This document shows positions 52,261 through 61,271 of a DNA stretch of 64,000 nucleotides, in pieces. The stretch comes from Anaerobaca sp035448545 (GTDB lineage: Bacteria > Planctomycetota > Phycisphaerae > Sedimentisphaerales > Anaerobacaceae): NCBI GenBank assembly GCA_035448545.1, contig DAOTJE010000010.1, forward strand, positions 1 to 64,000. Direction: 5' to 3'. A model generated the notes under the pieces. That model made no database searches and was not told the DNA's origin. It saw only the letters and a program-made list of their open reading frames with translations. The translations under genes and the position numbers were made by a program. Position 1 is the first letter of the stretch. Every line of letters begins with the position of its first letter.

Positions 52261-54522
52261 TTATCCCCCCTCCACTGGCTTTCTGGCCTTGGCGAAAGTT
52301 TCCCATTCCACCAATTGCTTTCGCCAGACCTTGCGTGCGTCGGGGTCTTTGACCTTGATCTGTCGAAGCTTCGCCAGGATCGGGGTTGGGTCCGTCAGCT
52401 CCGGCCTCTTCAGATACGCGTCGATGGCCGCCGCGATCGGGCTGTCCGGCTCCAGATCCTGGGCCGCCAGGTGCCTTTCGAGAAGCGATCCGACCAGATC
52501 CACCGCCGGATTCTCGACCTCAAGACACATCTCCACAAGGCCTGCCGTCGTCGCGCGCCTGTCCTCAGCGCTCCTGGTCGCCTCCCAAAGCAGGTTCCCA
52601 CATTCGGTCGCCTTCGCCAAATCTCCAGCGGCCACGTAAAGCCCGAAGAGCCTCGTCCTGGCCTCTCGGAGCAGGTCCGCCTTGTTCTCCGCCTGCGCCT
52701 TCTGTTCGAGCAGAGCCAGAAGAGCAGCCCTCCGCGCAGGGGTATAGATGCCCGGATCGGCTTGCGGATCCATCGCCCACCTGGCCACCACCTCCGCTGT
52801 CGAACGACGCAAGACCTTGAGCATGGCCTGCCACGCCGCCTCACCTTCTCCTTCTGTACCGAGCCTCTTTGACAGCCAGTCAAGGTCCTCCTGCCCCCCT
52901 ACCTCGCCGGCCAGATCGACCAGCCTGGCACGGATCCTCGCACTGGCGTCATTGACAAGACTGACCCTGGCCTTCGCGATAGCGGCGGCCTTATCGATGT
53001 TCGCCAGCCCCTCCAGGCCTGCCAGGCGGATGGCCTCCAGATCGTCGCCCAGCGCCTGGTCGAACACGGGCCGGTACAGCTTGGCGGCCTGGACCCGGCA
53101 CCTGCTTCGCTCTGCACACAACCGCGCCATGGCCCCAAGCAGCTCGGCCCGAAGTCCATTGTTTGCCGTCGGATTGGTGCGTCCGTACCGGTTCGCCAGG
53201 GCCGCCAAATACTTGTCGATTTCCTCCGGCTTCAGACCGTCCTGTTCCAGCAGACGCCAGACCACATCGGCCCCGCTTCGCACCTTCTCCGCATCGGACA
53301 GATCGAGAAATCGCACCGCCAGCTCAAGTGTTCTTCTCCTGACGTCATCGGGGATCTTCACACCTGAGGTCGGCAACGAGGCGTAGTAACACACGTTGCC
53401 CAAGGCCACAAACAATCCGTGCCGGACATCCGGGTCCTCCTCCACCTGCAATTGGTCCAGAAGCTGCGAGGTCGAGTTCAGCTCCCACACCAGCGACAGC
53501 AGATTCGCCGTCTTGAGACGGACCCGCTTATCCCGGTGCGATATCAGGCCCAGAAGCAGGCTCTCCACCTGTTCAGACAGCTTGGCTTTTCCGGTTCCCT
53601 TGCGAAGCTCCTCCAGCTTACCCAGAGCCCACAGCTTTACTGCCGGCTCGTTCGAAGCCAACTGCTGGGCAAGAAAGTCGCTGCGGGCCTTCTCATCCGG
53701 CTGCACATCATACAGCCTCCCGAGGGCAACCATATACCGCTGCTCCCACGAGGCCAGCGCAGTCGTCAGCTCACGGATCCGGTTTTCTCTACTGATAAGC
53801 CAGTTCCGCATGATCGCGGGATTGTTCAAGAAGGCCTCAGGACCTCGGCGCTGAAGCCCGTCATTGAGGGCGCGAAGGGCGTTGGGATCTTCGGGAACCC
53901 GTATTCCCAGCAGCGCCAGCGCCCGCCGCGATTCGGACGCGAGGTCCGGATGAGGATTGTCCAGCAGGTTCATCAGCCGAAAGATCGCCCGGTCGTCTGG
54001 CTGATACTTCAGGGCCCGAATGGCGTTCAGACGAGCGACGTCCGGGGCGTTCACATCGGAGATCAGCATCTCAAGTCGCCGCTGTACCGTCTCATACGCA
54101 AAGATCAGCAACGTCTGCGCTGCCAGCTCGGCCCTCTCAGGGTCGTTCTCAGTACTGAGAACGCCCATCAGCGGCTCGACCAACTCCTCCTTGCCGCTGA
54201 CAAGCTGCTTGTTGTCTCTCGCCACGATGAGTGCCTTGCAGATGGCCGCCCGTGCCTCAGGGTGGTTTGGGTCGCGGAGGATATCGAGGACTTCTTTGCG
54301 GGCCTCACGGCTCTCACTGAACAGCAGCAATGTCGCGGCATCCAGACGCGTCTGCTCGTCTTTGCCATCGACCAGGGAGCTCTTGTAGATCCTGACCTGC
54401 TTGTCGATCTCGGCTTGAGCGGCCCCCTGAGCGGGCACCGGGGCAGACTCCTGAGCCCCAATCCAGGAGAAAGGCCAGACCGCCAGGACCAGCAAGAGCG
54501 TGCCGCACCGCCGAGCGTTCAT
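52261..54522 (-). CDS. secreted HEAT-repeat protein
   Basis: 753 residues. A signal peptide (about 1-23, LLLVLAVWPFSWIGA) is followed by an all-helical chain of HEAT-like pairs, clearest in ARLNAIRALKYQPDDRAIF, ASESRRALALLGIRVPED and IRLAGLEGLANIDKAAAIA. It has no catalytic motif I recognise. Similar solenoids act as protein-binding scaffolds in the periplasm of planctomycetes. It has its own promoter (54566-54595) and terminator, so it is a single-gene transcript. Confidence 0.75.
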   Translation of the reverse strand: MNARRCGTLLLVLAVWPFSWIGAQESAPVPAQGAAQAEIDKQVRIYKSSLVDGKDEQTRLDAATLLLFSESREARKEVLDILRDPNHPEARAAICKALIVARDNKQLVSGKEELVEPLMGVLSTENDPERAELAAQTLLIFAYETVQRRLEMLISDVNAPDVARLNAIRALKYQPDDRAIFRLMNLLDNPHPDLASESRRALALLGIRVPEDPNALRALNDGLQRRGPEAFLNNPAIMRNWLISRENRIRELTTALASWEQRYMVALGRLYDVQPDEKARSDFLAQQLASNEPAVKLWALGKLEELRKGTGKAKLSEQVESLLLGLISHRDKRVRLKTANLLSLVWELNSTSQLLDQLQVEEDPDVRHGLFVALGNVCYYASLPTSGVKIPDDVRRRTLELAVRFLDLSDAEKVRSGADVVWRLLEQDGLKPEEIDKYLAALANRYGRTNPTANNGLRAELLGAMARLCAERSRCRVQAAKLYRPVFDQALGDDLEAIRLAGLEGLANIDKAAAIAKARVSLVNDASARIRARLVDLAGEVGGQEDLDWLSKRLGTEGEGEAAWQAMLKVLRRSTAEVVARWAMDPQADPGIYTPARRAALLALLEQKAQAENKADLLREARTRLFGLYVAAGDLAKATECGNLLWEATRSAEDRRATTAGLVEMCLEVENPAVDLVGSLLERHLAAQDLEPDSPIAAAIDAYLKRPELTDPTPILAKLRQIKVKDPDARKVWRKQLVEWETFAKARKPVEGG

Positions 54523-54565
54523 CGGAGAAACCTTTACAAGACGCTTGCCTATTCTACCACCCGCT

Positions 54566-54595
54566 ATCTTAGCCCTGATAATCGATCCAAGTCAA
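54566..54595 (-). promoter_or_regulatory. sigma70-like promoter of the HEAT-repeat gene
   Basis: On the minus strand TTGACT (54595-54590), 18 bases, then TAAGAT (54571-54566), about 45 bases before the ATG at 54522. Confidence 0.6.
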
Positions 54596-54684
54596 CTCCA
54601 TAAACCGCCAATTTCACCAATTTCCGAAGCAAGAACAGAGGTCTGTGGCCCCATCAGACTTGGCATGACGATCCGTGATCGACC

Positions 54685-55623
54685 TCAGGGCCTCGGATGA
54701 AACTCCTTGTGAATCCGTCGCAACCGCTCATGATCCACATGCGTGTAAATCTGGGTAGTTCCCACATCCACGTGGCCCAGCATCTCCTGAACACTGCGCA
54801 AGTCGGCTCCACCGCTGAGCAGATGCGTCGCAAAGCAATGGCGCAGCGTATGGACGGTAAGATTCCGAGGCATCCCTGCACGAGCCGCGTACTTCTTTAC
54901 AAGCCTCCAGACTTCCATACGCGTCAAGGGTCTCCCTGTTCGAGACAAGAGAAGATGAGTTCCACTGGCAGGCTTGGTCAATTTCGGCCGGAGGTCCCTC
55001 AAATACTCCTTCGTAGCCGCAATCGCTGCCTTTCCAAGCGGGATCACTCTTTCTTTACCCCCTTTTCCTATACACCTTATATATCCAACATCGAAATTGA
55101 GATCTGAGGTATTCAGCCCGGCAAGCTCGCTGGCACGAACGCCGGTGGCATAGAGCAGTTCGAGCATCGCCCTGTCGCGGAGATAGAACGAGTCCCGCGG
55201 GTCAGGCGCTCTGAGGAGCTTGGCAACCTGCTCCTTGTTGCACACCGCCGGAAGCCTGTACCAGGTCTTCGGTGTCTCCAGCACGTCTGACCCGTCGTCC
55301 TCGATCAACCCCGTCAGCTTGGCGAACCTCAGCAGCATACGAATGGCAATCAGGGCACGCTTGACCGTGTTCTCCCCTTTGGAACTGCGGGCCTGCTCGT
55401 GGACATACACCTGTACAATGCTGGGTTTTACATCTTCGATCTTGTCGATCTTCTGCCGCTGGCAGAATCTGAGAAATCCTTTGAGGTCGCGTCCGTAGGC
55501 CAGAATGGTGTTCTCAGAAAGCCCCGCCTCCACGACAAGGTAGTCCAGGAACTCGACCGCCGTTCGTCCCAAAGGCAGCGAACGCAGCTCAGCAGTAACG
55601 GTTTGTCTCTGGATCAAGGACAT
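54685..55623 (-). CDS. tyrosine recombinase of the XerC/XerD type
   Basis: 312 residues. The catalytic residues are complete: Arg163 (TGVRASEL), Lys187 (GKGGKE), His258 and Arg261 (HTLRH), His284 (LGHVD) and the nucleophile Tyr293 (IYTHVD). The N-terminal core-binding domain spans about 18-105. Xer proteins resolve chromosome dimers at dif with FtsK. The size, N-terminal domain and lack of phage genes nearby favour the housekeeping recombinase over an integrase; I cannot decide between XerC and XerD. Confidence 0.88.
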   Translation of the reverse strand: MSLIQRQTVTAELRSLPLGRTAVEFLDYLVVEAGLSENTILAYGRDLKGFLRFCQRQKIDKIEDVKPSIVQVYVHEQARSSKGENTVKRALIAIRMLLRFAKLTGLIEDDGSDVLETPKTWYRLPAVCNKEQVAKLLRAPDPRDSFYLRDRAMLELLYATGVRASELAGLNTSDLNFDVGYIRCIGKGGKERVIPLGKAAIAATKEYLRDLRPKLTKPASGTHLLLSRTGRPLTRMEVWRLVKKYAARAGMPRNLTVHTLRHCFATHLLSGGADLRSVQEMLGHVDVGTTQIYTHVDHERLRRIHKEFHPRP

Positions 55624-55848
55624 CGCGGCGGTGCACTCCTGTCATTGAGCAGGTTTCCGTCAGGCATATCGGCTCAGGAATAACCTCGGCTTTAGGCGTC
55701 TGGCTCATGAAAGTGCCCAAGATAGCAGGGGCCGGCGGGCTCCTGGCACAAAGCCTTGTCAGACCGATCCGGGGCCTTCCCAGTCCATTCGCCAGGAACC
55801 GGTTCCGTCTGCGCGCTGGAGATTCTGACCTTTGTCCTCCGATCGCGC

Positions 55849-55877
55849 TTGAGGCAAGTCAGCCGTGGGCGTATAAT
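55849..55877 (+). promoter_or_regulatory. sigma70-like promoter for the lipoprotein-galE-hexokinase-nagB cluster
   Basis: TTGAGG (55849-55854), exactly 17 bases, then a consensus TATAAT (55872-55877). The predicted start near 55884 gives a 29-base leader to the ATG at 55913, which argues against the TTG at 55889 as translation start. Confidence 0.75.
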
Positions 55878-55912
55878 CCGCGTTTGTCTTGAAGCTGGTT
55901 CAGCGGATAAAT

Positions 55913-56506
55913 ATGGCCAGATCTGCAAAACCGAATGCTGTTTTCCTGCTGCTCAGCGCCGCGATGCTCAGCGGCTGCGCGACAGAGCAACTGCGCGAAG
56001 GTAACACTCAAGACCTGACCATGACGGGAGTTAGCACTTCCGAGGCTGTGGAGGCTGCCAAAGTCGTTCTCGGTCGGATGCGATTCACCATCGAGAAAGC
56101 GGATGCCAAGGCAGGCGTGGTCAAGACCCTCCCGTTGACCGGCGCACAGTTCTTCGAGTTCTGGCGATCAGACAATGTCGACCTCGGCAGCGTCCTGGAG
56201 GCCAATCTTCATACGCTTCGCCGGTCGGTGCTGTTGGATTTCACTGAGACCGATGGAAGGCTCCGCGCGCGGTGCACCATCCGCGTTCAGAGACTGAGCC
56301 TTCCCGAGAACGAGGTGGCCGGCGTCTCTCAGGCCTACCGAATTCACTCGCAAAGCACGCGAACGACACAGCGAATAGACCTGGATCCCACGCTGAGGGA
56401 GGGCATGAGCTGGATCGAATTGGGTGACGATCCGAAGCTCGCCGCAGAGATATTGAGAAAGATCGCACAACATATAGGCCAGCCGGAGGAAGACGAGGCA
56501 ACATGA
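55913..56506 (+). CDS. putative lipoprotein of unknown function
   Basis: 197 residues. A lipobox LSGC at residues 19-22 makes Cys22 the predicted lipid-attachment site after a 21-residue signal. The mature part is mixed alpha/beta with GVSTSEAVEAAKVVLGRMRF near the start; I do not recognise a family. The start is fixed by the upstream promoter and the signal peptide. Its TGA overlaps the galE ATG (ATGA), so translation is coupled and a role linked to sugar or envelope metabolism is possible. Confidence 0.75.
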   Translation: MARSAKPNAVFLLLSAAMLSGCATEQLREGNTQDLTMTGVSTSEAVEAAKVVLGRMRFTIEKADAKAGVVKTLPLTGAQFFEFWRSDNVDLGSVLEANLHTLRRSVLLDFTETDGRLRARCTIRVQRLSLPENEVAGVSQAYRIHSQSTRTTQRIDLDPTLREGMSWIELGDDPKLAAEILRKIAQHIGQPEEDEAT

Positions 56507-57486
56507 GGATACTTGTTTGCGGCGGCGCCGGGTACATCGGCAGCAACATGACCGCCTTGTTGGCCGGCGAGGGCCATGAACCGGTGGTATTTGACAACCT
56601 CAGCAAGGGTCATCGCGCGGCAGTGCGGGATGTCGAGTTGGTCGTCGGCGACTTGGCGGATTACGATCTGCTCGTTAAGACGCTGAAGAGAAGGCACATC
56701 GAGGCCGTAATGCACTTTGCCGCCTGGATCGAGGTCGGCGAGTCCGTCTGCGAGCCGCTGAAGTACTACCGCAACAACACGTCGAACACGCAGAATCTGC
56801 TGTCGGCGATGGAGGCGGCCGGCGTAGGCAAGTTTGTCTTCAGCAGCACCGCCGCCGTTTACGGTGTGCCGGAGACAGTCCCCATCCGAGAGGACATGCC
56901 CAAAGCCCCGATCAATCCCTATGGGGACAGCAAGTGGGCTGTCGAAAGGATGTGCCACTACCAGAGCCGTGCGGGCCGGCTGCACTATGCGGCTCTGCGG
57001 TACTTCAACGCCTGCGGCGCGGGCAGCAACGGTCTGTACGGCGAGGACCACCGGCCCGAGTCGCACCTGATTCCGCTGACTATCCAGGCGGCGATGGGCA
57101 AGCGTCCCGACATCAAGATCTACGGAACCGATTACGAGACGCCCGACGGGACATGCGTCCGCGACTACATCCACGTGGACGACCTGTGCCGGGCCCATCT
57201 GCTGGCGTTGGACAAGCTGGACGAACAGGCTGAACAGGTCTATAACCTTGGCAATGGACAGGGCTACTCCGTCAGGGAGGTCATCGATGCGGTCCGGCGT
57301 GTCGCCGGCAGGGAGTTCAAGGTGGTCGAGACCGACCGCCGGCCCGGGGACCCGGCCGTCCTGACCTCCGACGCGACCAAGATCAGGCGAGAGCTGGGCT
57401 GGACGGCACAGAAGCCCGACCTGGAAACGATGGTGGCAACCGCCTGGCAGTGGCACAACAGACACCCGAATGGATATTCCGACTGA
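56503..57486 (+). CDS. galE: UDP-glucose 4-epimerase
   Basis: 327 residues. The NAD-binding GGAGYIGS is at 7-14; the catalytic pair is Tyr140 and Lys144 (NPYGDSKWAVE), with the assisting serine in SSTAAVYG. GRREGDPAVL-like RRPGDPAVLTSDATKIRREL ends the family pattern. It interconverts UDP-glucose and UDP-galactose, perhaps also the N-acetyl forms. It overlaps the lipoprotein gene by four bases and precedes the hexokinase by about 40 bases. Confidence 0.93.
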   Translation: MRILVCGGAGYIGSNMTALLAGEGHEPVVFDNLSKGHRAAVRDVELVVGDLADYDLLVKTLKRRHIEAVMHFAAWIEVGESVCEPLKYYRNNTSNTQNLLSAMEAAGVGKFVFSSTAAVYGVPETVPIREDMPKAPINPYGDSKWAVERMCHYQSRAGRLHYAALRYFNACGAGSNGLYGEDHRPESHLIPLTIQAAMGKRPDIKIYGTDYETPDGTCVRDYIHVDDLCRAHLLALDKLDEQAEQVYNLGNGQGYSVREVIDAVRRVAGREFKVVETDRRPGDPAVLTSDATKIRRELGWTAQKPDLETMVATAWQWHNRHPNGYSD

Positions 57487-57527
57487 CCAGACCCATGAAG
57501 CAAACCAAAGCAGAAGGAGACCGGCCG

Positions 57528-58838
57528 GTGGATGAGATCAAAGGCAAGATCGAATCGTTCCTCCGCAAGCACGGCATGTTCCACGCCGACATCCAGATCG
57601 ACAAGACCTGTGAGCTATTCTTGGACGAGATGACCAAGGGCCTGACCGGCGCCAAAAGCTCCCTGGCCATGCTGCCGACCTACATCGAGACCGAGCAAGA
57701 GCTGCCGCGCAACAAGCCGGTGATCGTCATGGACGCCGGCGGGACCAACTTCCGCGTCGCGATGGTCTGCTTCAAGGACCAGGGGGACCCGGAGATCACC
57801 AATTTCCGGGTCTTCCCCATGCCCGGCATCAAGAAGGAAGTCAGTCGCGAGCACTTCTTCGGCACGATGGCCGGCTACGTCGCCGACATCATCGGCAAGA
57901 GTGACCGCGTGGGGTTCTGCTTCTCCTATCCGATCGAGATGTCACCCAACAAGGATGGTCGCGTCCTGTACTTCTCCAAGGAAATCAAGGCCCCAGAGGT
58001 CGAGGGCACCATGATCGGGGAAGGGCTCAACGCCGCGATCGTCGAGTCCACCGGTTCCGAGGCCAAGCGGATGGTGCTGCTCAATGATACGGTCGCCACC
58101 CTGCTGGCCGGCCGCAGCGCCCCAGACGGCCGAACGTACGACAGCTACATCGGCTTCATCCTCGGCACAGGCACCAACACGGCGTACATCGAGAGCAACC
58201 ACCACATCACCAAGGTCAAAGGCCTGGACGCCGCCAAGAGCCAGATCGTCAATGTCGAGTCAGGTGGTTTCGGCAAGGCCCCGCGCGGCGACATCGACGA
58301 GCAGTTCAACGCCGCGTCCGCCAACCCGGGGATCAACACGTTCGAAAAGATGATCTCGGGCGCCTATCTCGGCCCGCTCTGCCTGACTACAATCCGCCAG
58401 GCGGCCGAGGAGGGTCTGTTCACCGCGTCGGCGGCCAGGAAGCTGCTGGCCGTCAAGGAAGCAACAACAAAGGACGTCAGCGAGTTTCTTCTTCGCCCCG
58501 AGAGCGCCGACAACGTGCTGGGCCGAGCCCTGGCCGGCGCCGAGCGAGACGTGACGGCCGTTTACTATCTGGTCGATGCGCTCATCGAACGGGCGGCGAA
58601 GCTGACTGCCACCAACCTTTCGTCCGCCGCGATCCAGTCCGGCAAAGGCCACAATCCCTGCCGTCCGGTCTGCATCGTCGCCGAGGGAACCACTTTCTAC
58701 CACCTCAAGGGCCTGCGCCCCAAGGTGGAGTACTACCTCAAGCAGTATCTCGTACAGCACAAGAACATCTACTATGAAATTGTCAGCGTGGACAACGCCA
58801 CGCTGCTCGGAGCGGCCATCGCAGGCCTGACAAACTGA
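57528..58838 (+). CDS. eukaryotic-type hexokinase
   Basis: 436 residues from a GTG at 57528, preferred because AGAAGGAGA lies 8 bases upstream; an ATG at 57495 has no such site. The hexokinase signatures are intact: DAGGTNFRV (69-77), FSYP (132-135), LLNDTVATL with catalytic Asp187, GTGTN (213-217) and PGINTFEKMISGAYLG (267-282). This is the large family of yeast and animal hexokinases, not the ROK or bacterial glucokinase kind; few bacterial phyla have it. It phosphorylates hexoses, perhaps including glucosamine given the nagB-type neighbour 4 bases downstream. Confidence 0.9.
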   Translation: MDEIKGKIESFLRKHGMFHADIQIDKTCELFLDEMTKGLTGAKSSLAMLPTYIETEQELPRNKPVIVMDAGGTNFRVAMVCFKDQGDPEITNFRVFPMPGIKKEVSREHFFGTMAGYVADIIGKSDRVGFCFSYPIEMSPNKDGRVLYFSKEIKAPEVEGTMIGEGLNAAIVESTGSEAKRMVLLNDTVATLLAGRSAPDGRTYDSYIGFILGTGTNTAYIESNHHITKVKGLDAAKSQIVNVESGGFGKAPRGDIDEQFNAASANPGINTFEKMISGAYLGPLCLTTIRQAAEEGLFTASAARKLLAVKEATTKDVSEFLLRPESADNVLGRALAGAERDVTAVYYLVDALIERAAKLTATNLSSAAIQSGKGHNPCRPVCIVAEGTTFYHLKGLRPKVEYYLKQYLVQHKNIYYEIVSVDNATLLGAAIAGLTN

Positions 58839-58842
58839 TCCC

Positions 58843-61197
58843 ATGCCAGAAGACACACCTGTCGTTCTCACCCCGGTAGAGGAAGCCGCCGTCAAGGCCT
58901 CCTCGTTCGACGTACTGTATCACCCGACGGAAAAGATCCCGACGATTGTGGTCGAGAACTTCCCGGCGCTGGGCAAGCTGACCGCAATGCGCTTTATCGA
59001 GTGGGTCCAGAACCACCCCGGCGGCGTCATCAGCCTGCCCACGGGCAAGAGCCCCGAGCACTTCATCCGATGGGTCCAGCGTCTGCTGGCGAACTGGAAG
59101 AAGCGCGAGACCTGCAAGATTCTCGAAGAGGCGGGCGTCGATCCGGCCAGGAAACCCGACATGGCCAGCCTGCACTTCGTGCAGATCGACGACTTCTATC
59201 CGCTGGATTCGGCCCAGCACAACAGCTTCTACCACTATGTGAGGCATTTCTACATCGAGGGCTTCGGTCTCGATCCGGCCAAGGCGCTGCTCATCGACTC
59301 GACCGCGATCGGGCTGCGGCCGGGCGAGACGTTGGCCAGCGTGTGGCCCGACAAGCACGTAGACCTGACGCTGCGGTATCGTCAGCCGAGGACCAACCTG
59401 GAGCGCCGCCAGAAGACGTTGCTCGAGGATGTCGATCAGTGGTGCATGGAGTACGAGCGCCGCATTCGCCAGCTCGGCGGGATCGGCTTCTTCCTCGGTG
59501 GCATCGGCCCGGACGGCCATATCGGCTTCAATATCAAAGGCTCCGACCACAATTCGACGACGCGATTGTGTTCGACCAACTACGAAACGCAGGCAGCGGC
59601 CGCCACCGACCTGGGCGGGATCGAGATCGCCCGCCAGTGCCTGGTCATTACCATTGGCCTGCGGACCATCACGCGAAATCCCGACTGCACGGCGATCGTC
59701 ATTGCCGCCGGCCAGGCGAAGGCGGCGCTGGCGGCCGAGGCGATTCAGGCGCAGACGCATATCAACGTCCCCGCCAGTTGCCTTCAGCAGTTGCCCAACG
59801 CGCGATTCTACATCACAAGAGGGGCGGCGGCCGGCCTGACCGAGCGACGGATTGTCACCCTCCAGAAGGTGGAAACCGTCAGCGACGACGAGGTCGAGAG
59901 GGTTCTCGTGGAGCTGGCGGTGCAACGCAACAAGCGCCTGCTCGATCTGACCGAGGACGATGGTCATGCTCATCCGCTGGCGGCACTCGTCCTGCAACGT
60001 CGCGGGCAGGGGATCCGAGAACTGGCCCACGTCATCCACGACCGGCTGGTCCGCAAGATCGAGGCGGGAGCCAACGTTCACAAAGACCGGTGTTTCCTGC
60101 ACACGGAGCCGCACCATGACGACATCATGCTCGGCTACTTCGCACAGGTCGTTCGCCATTTCCGCCGACGGACCAACCAGCATCATTTCATAACGCTGAC
60201 CAGCGGCTTCACCGCGGTGACCAACGAATTCATGCGGGCCCAGATGGCCAACCTGCGCCGCTTTCTCGAGGCCGGGACATTTGCTGAACTGATCGCCCAA
60301 GGTTACTTCGAACGGAACAACATGATCGACCGCAATCGTGACGTCTGGCAATACCTCGACGGGGTCGCCGGCCGCGACGAGCACGAGAAGGCCGAGGGCA
60401 ACGCCCGCCGCATGCTCCGCAACCTGATCGAGCTGTTCGACGGGGACTTCCTCAATCACATCGACCGGTACACCAGTGAAATCGAGGAGTACTTCGCCAC
60501 AACCTACCCCGGAAAGAAAGACCCGGAGCCCATTCAGAAGCTCAAGGGTATGTGCCGCGAGTGGGAGGCGGAGTGTCTCTGGGGTTATTACGGCTGGCAG
60601 TGCGAGAATGTCCGCCACCTCCGCCTGAGCTTTTACACCGGGGACATCTTCACCAAAGAGCCGACGATGGACCGCGACGTTCCCCCCATCGTCGCCGAGC
60701 TCGAACGCATCAAACCCGACATCGTCACCGTCGCCTTCGACCCGGAGGCCAGCGGACCGGACACGCACTACAAGGTCATGCAGGCCTTGGCGGAAGCAAT
60801 CCGCATCTACCTGAAGAAGGGCGAGAAACCCGACTTGAAGATCTGGGGCTACCGCAACGTCTGGTTCCGCTTCGACCCGTCGGAGGCCAACGTCTTCGTG
60901 CCCGTCTCTCTGGCCATGTTCGCCATCCTGGACGACGCCTTCATGAATGCCTTTATCACACAGAAGGACGCGTCCTTCCCGAGCTACGAATACGACGGGC
61001 CCTTCTCGCTGCTGGCTCAGCGTATCCAGGTCGAGCAATACCGCAAGATCAAGACCTGTCTGGGACGCGAGTGGTTCCACAACCACCCCAGCGCGATGAT
61101 CCGCGCCGCGCGCGGTCTGGTCTTTCTGCGGGAAATGTCGCCGGATGAGTTCTTCCAGTCCTGTCGCGAGCTGCGCCAGTCCGTCGAGGCCCGCTGA
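58843..61197 (+). CDS. glucosamine-6-phosphate deaminase fused to a PIG-L/LmbE deacetylase domain
   Basis: 784 residues. The N-terminal half is NagB-like: LPTGKSP (65-71), the catalytic IDDFYPLD (115-122) and GGIGPDGHIGFN (219-230) with Asp224 and His226. The C-terminal half is PIG-L/LmbE-like: PHHDD (423-427) and the distal His642 (GPDTHY) supply the expected zinc ligands. Bacteroidetes NagB proteins have a similar layout. It could deacetylate and deaminate GlcNAc-type substrates in one protein, but the deacetylase activity is inferred. It lies 4 bases after the hexokinase gene, without a clear ribosome-binding site, so coupling is likely. Confidence 0.87.
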   Translation: MPEDTPVVLTPVEEAAVKASSFDVLYHPTEKIPTIVVENFPALGKLTAMRFIEWVQNHPGGVISLPTGKSPEHFIRWVQRLLANWKKRETCKILEEAGVDPARKPDMASLHFVQIDDFYPLDSAQHNSFYHYVRHFYIEGFGLDPAKALLIDSTAIGLRPGETLASVWPDKHVDLTLRYRQPRTNLERRQKTLLEDVDQWCMEYERRIRQLGGIGFFLGGIGPDGHIGFNIKGSDHNSTTRLCSTNYETQAAAATDLGGIEIARQCLVITIGLRTITRNPDCTAIVIAAGQAKAALAAEAIQAQTHINVPASCLQQLPNARFYITRGAAAGLTERRIVTLQKVETVSDDEVERVLVELAVQRNKRLLDLTEDDGHAHPLAALVLQRRGQGIRELAHVIHDRLVRKIEAGANVHKDRCFLHTEPHHDDIMLGYFAQVVRHFRRRTNQHHFITLTSGFTAVTNEFMRAQMANLRRFLEAGTFAELIAQGYFERNNMIDRNRDVWQYLDGVAGRDEHEKAEGNARRMLRNLIELFDGDFLNHIDRYTSEIEEYFATTYPGKKDPEPIQKLKGMCREWEAECLWGYYGWQCENVRHLRLSFYTGDIFTKEPTMDRDVPPIVAELERIKPDIVTVAFDPEASGPDTHYKVMQALAEAIRIYLKKGEKPDLKIWGYRNVWFRFDPSEANVFVPVSLAMFAILDDAFMNAFITQKDASFPSYEYDGPFSLLAQRIQVEQYRKIKTCLGREWFHNHPSAMIRAARGLVFLREMSPDEFFQSCRELRQSVEAR

Positions 61198-61271
61198 AAC
61201 GGTTGCGACGCGCTCCCGGGATCGCCGACAGGATCGAACGATTCACGATCGAACAAGGAGAGTGCAAGACC

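Noticed and set aside
58783..61086. Open frame of 767 codons on the minus strand opposite the NagB/PIG-L gene
   Set aside because: Antisense by-product of high GC; the plus strand carries intact catalytic motifs and operon spacing.
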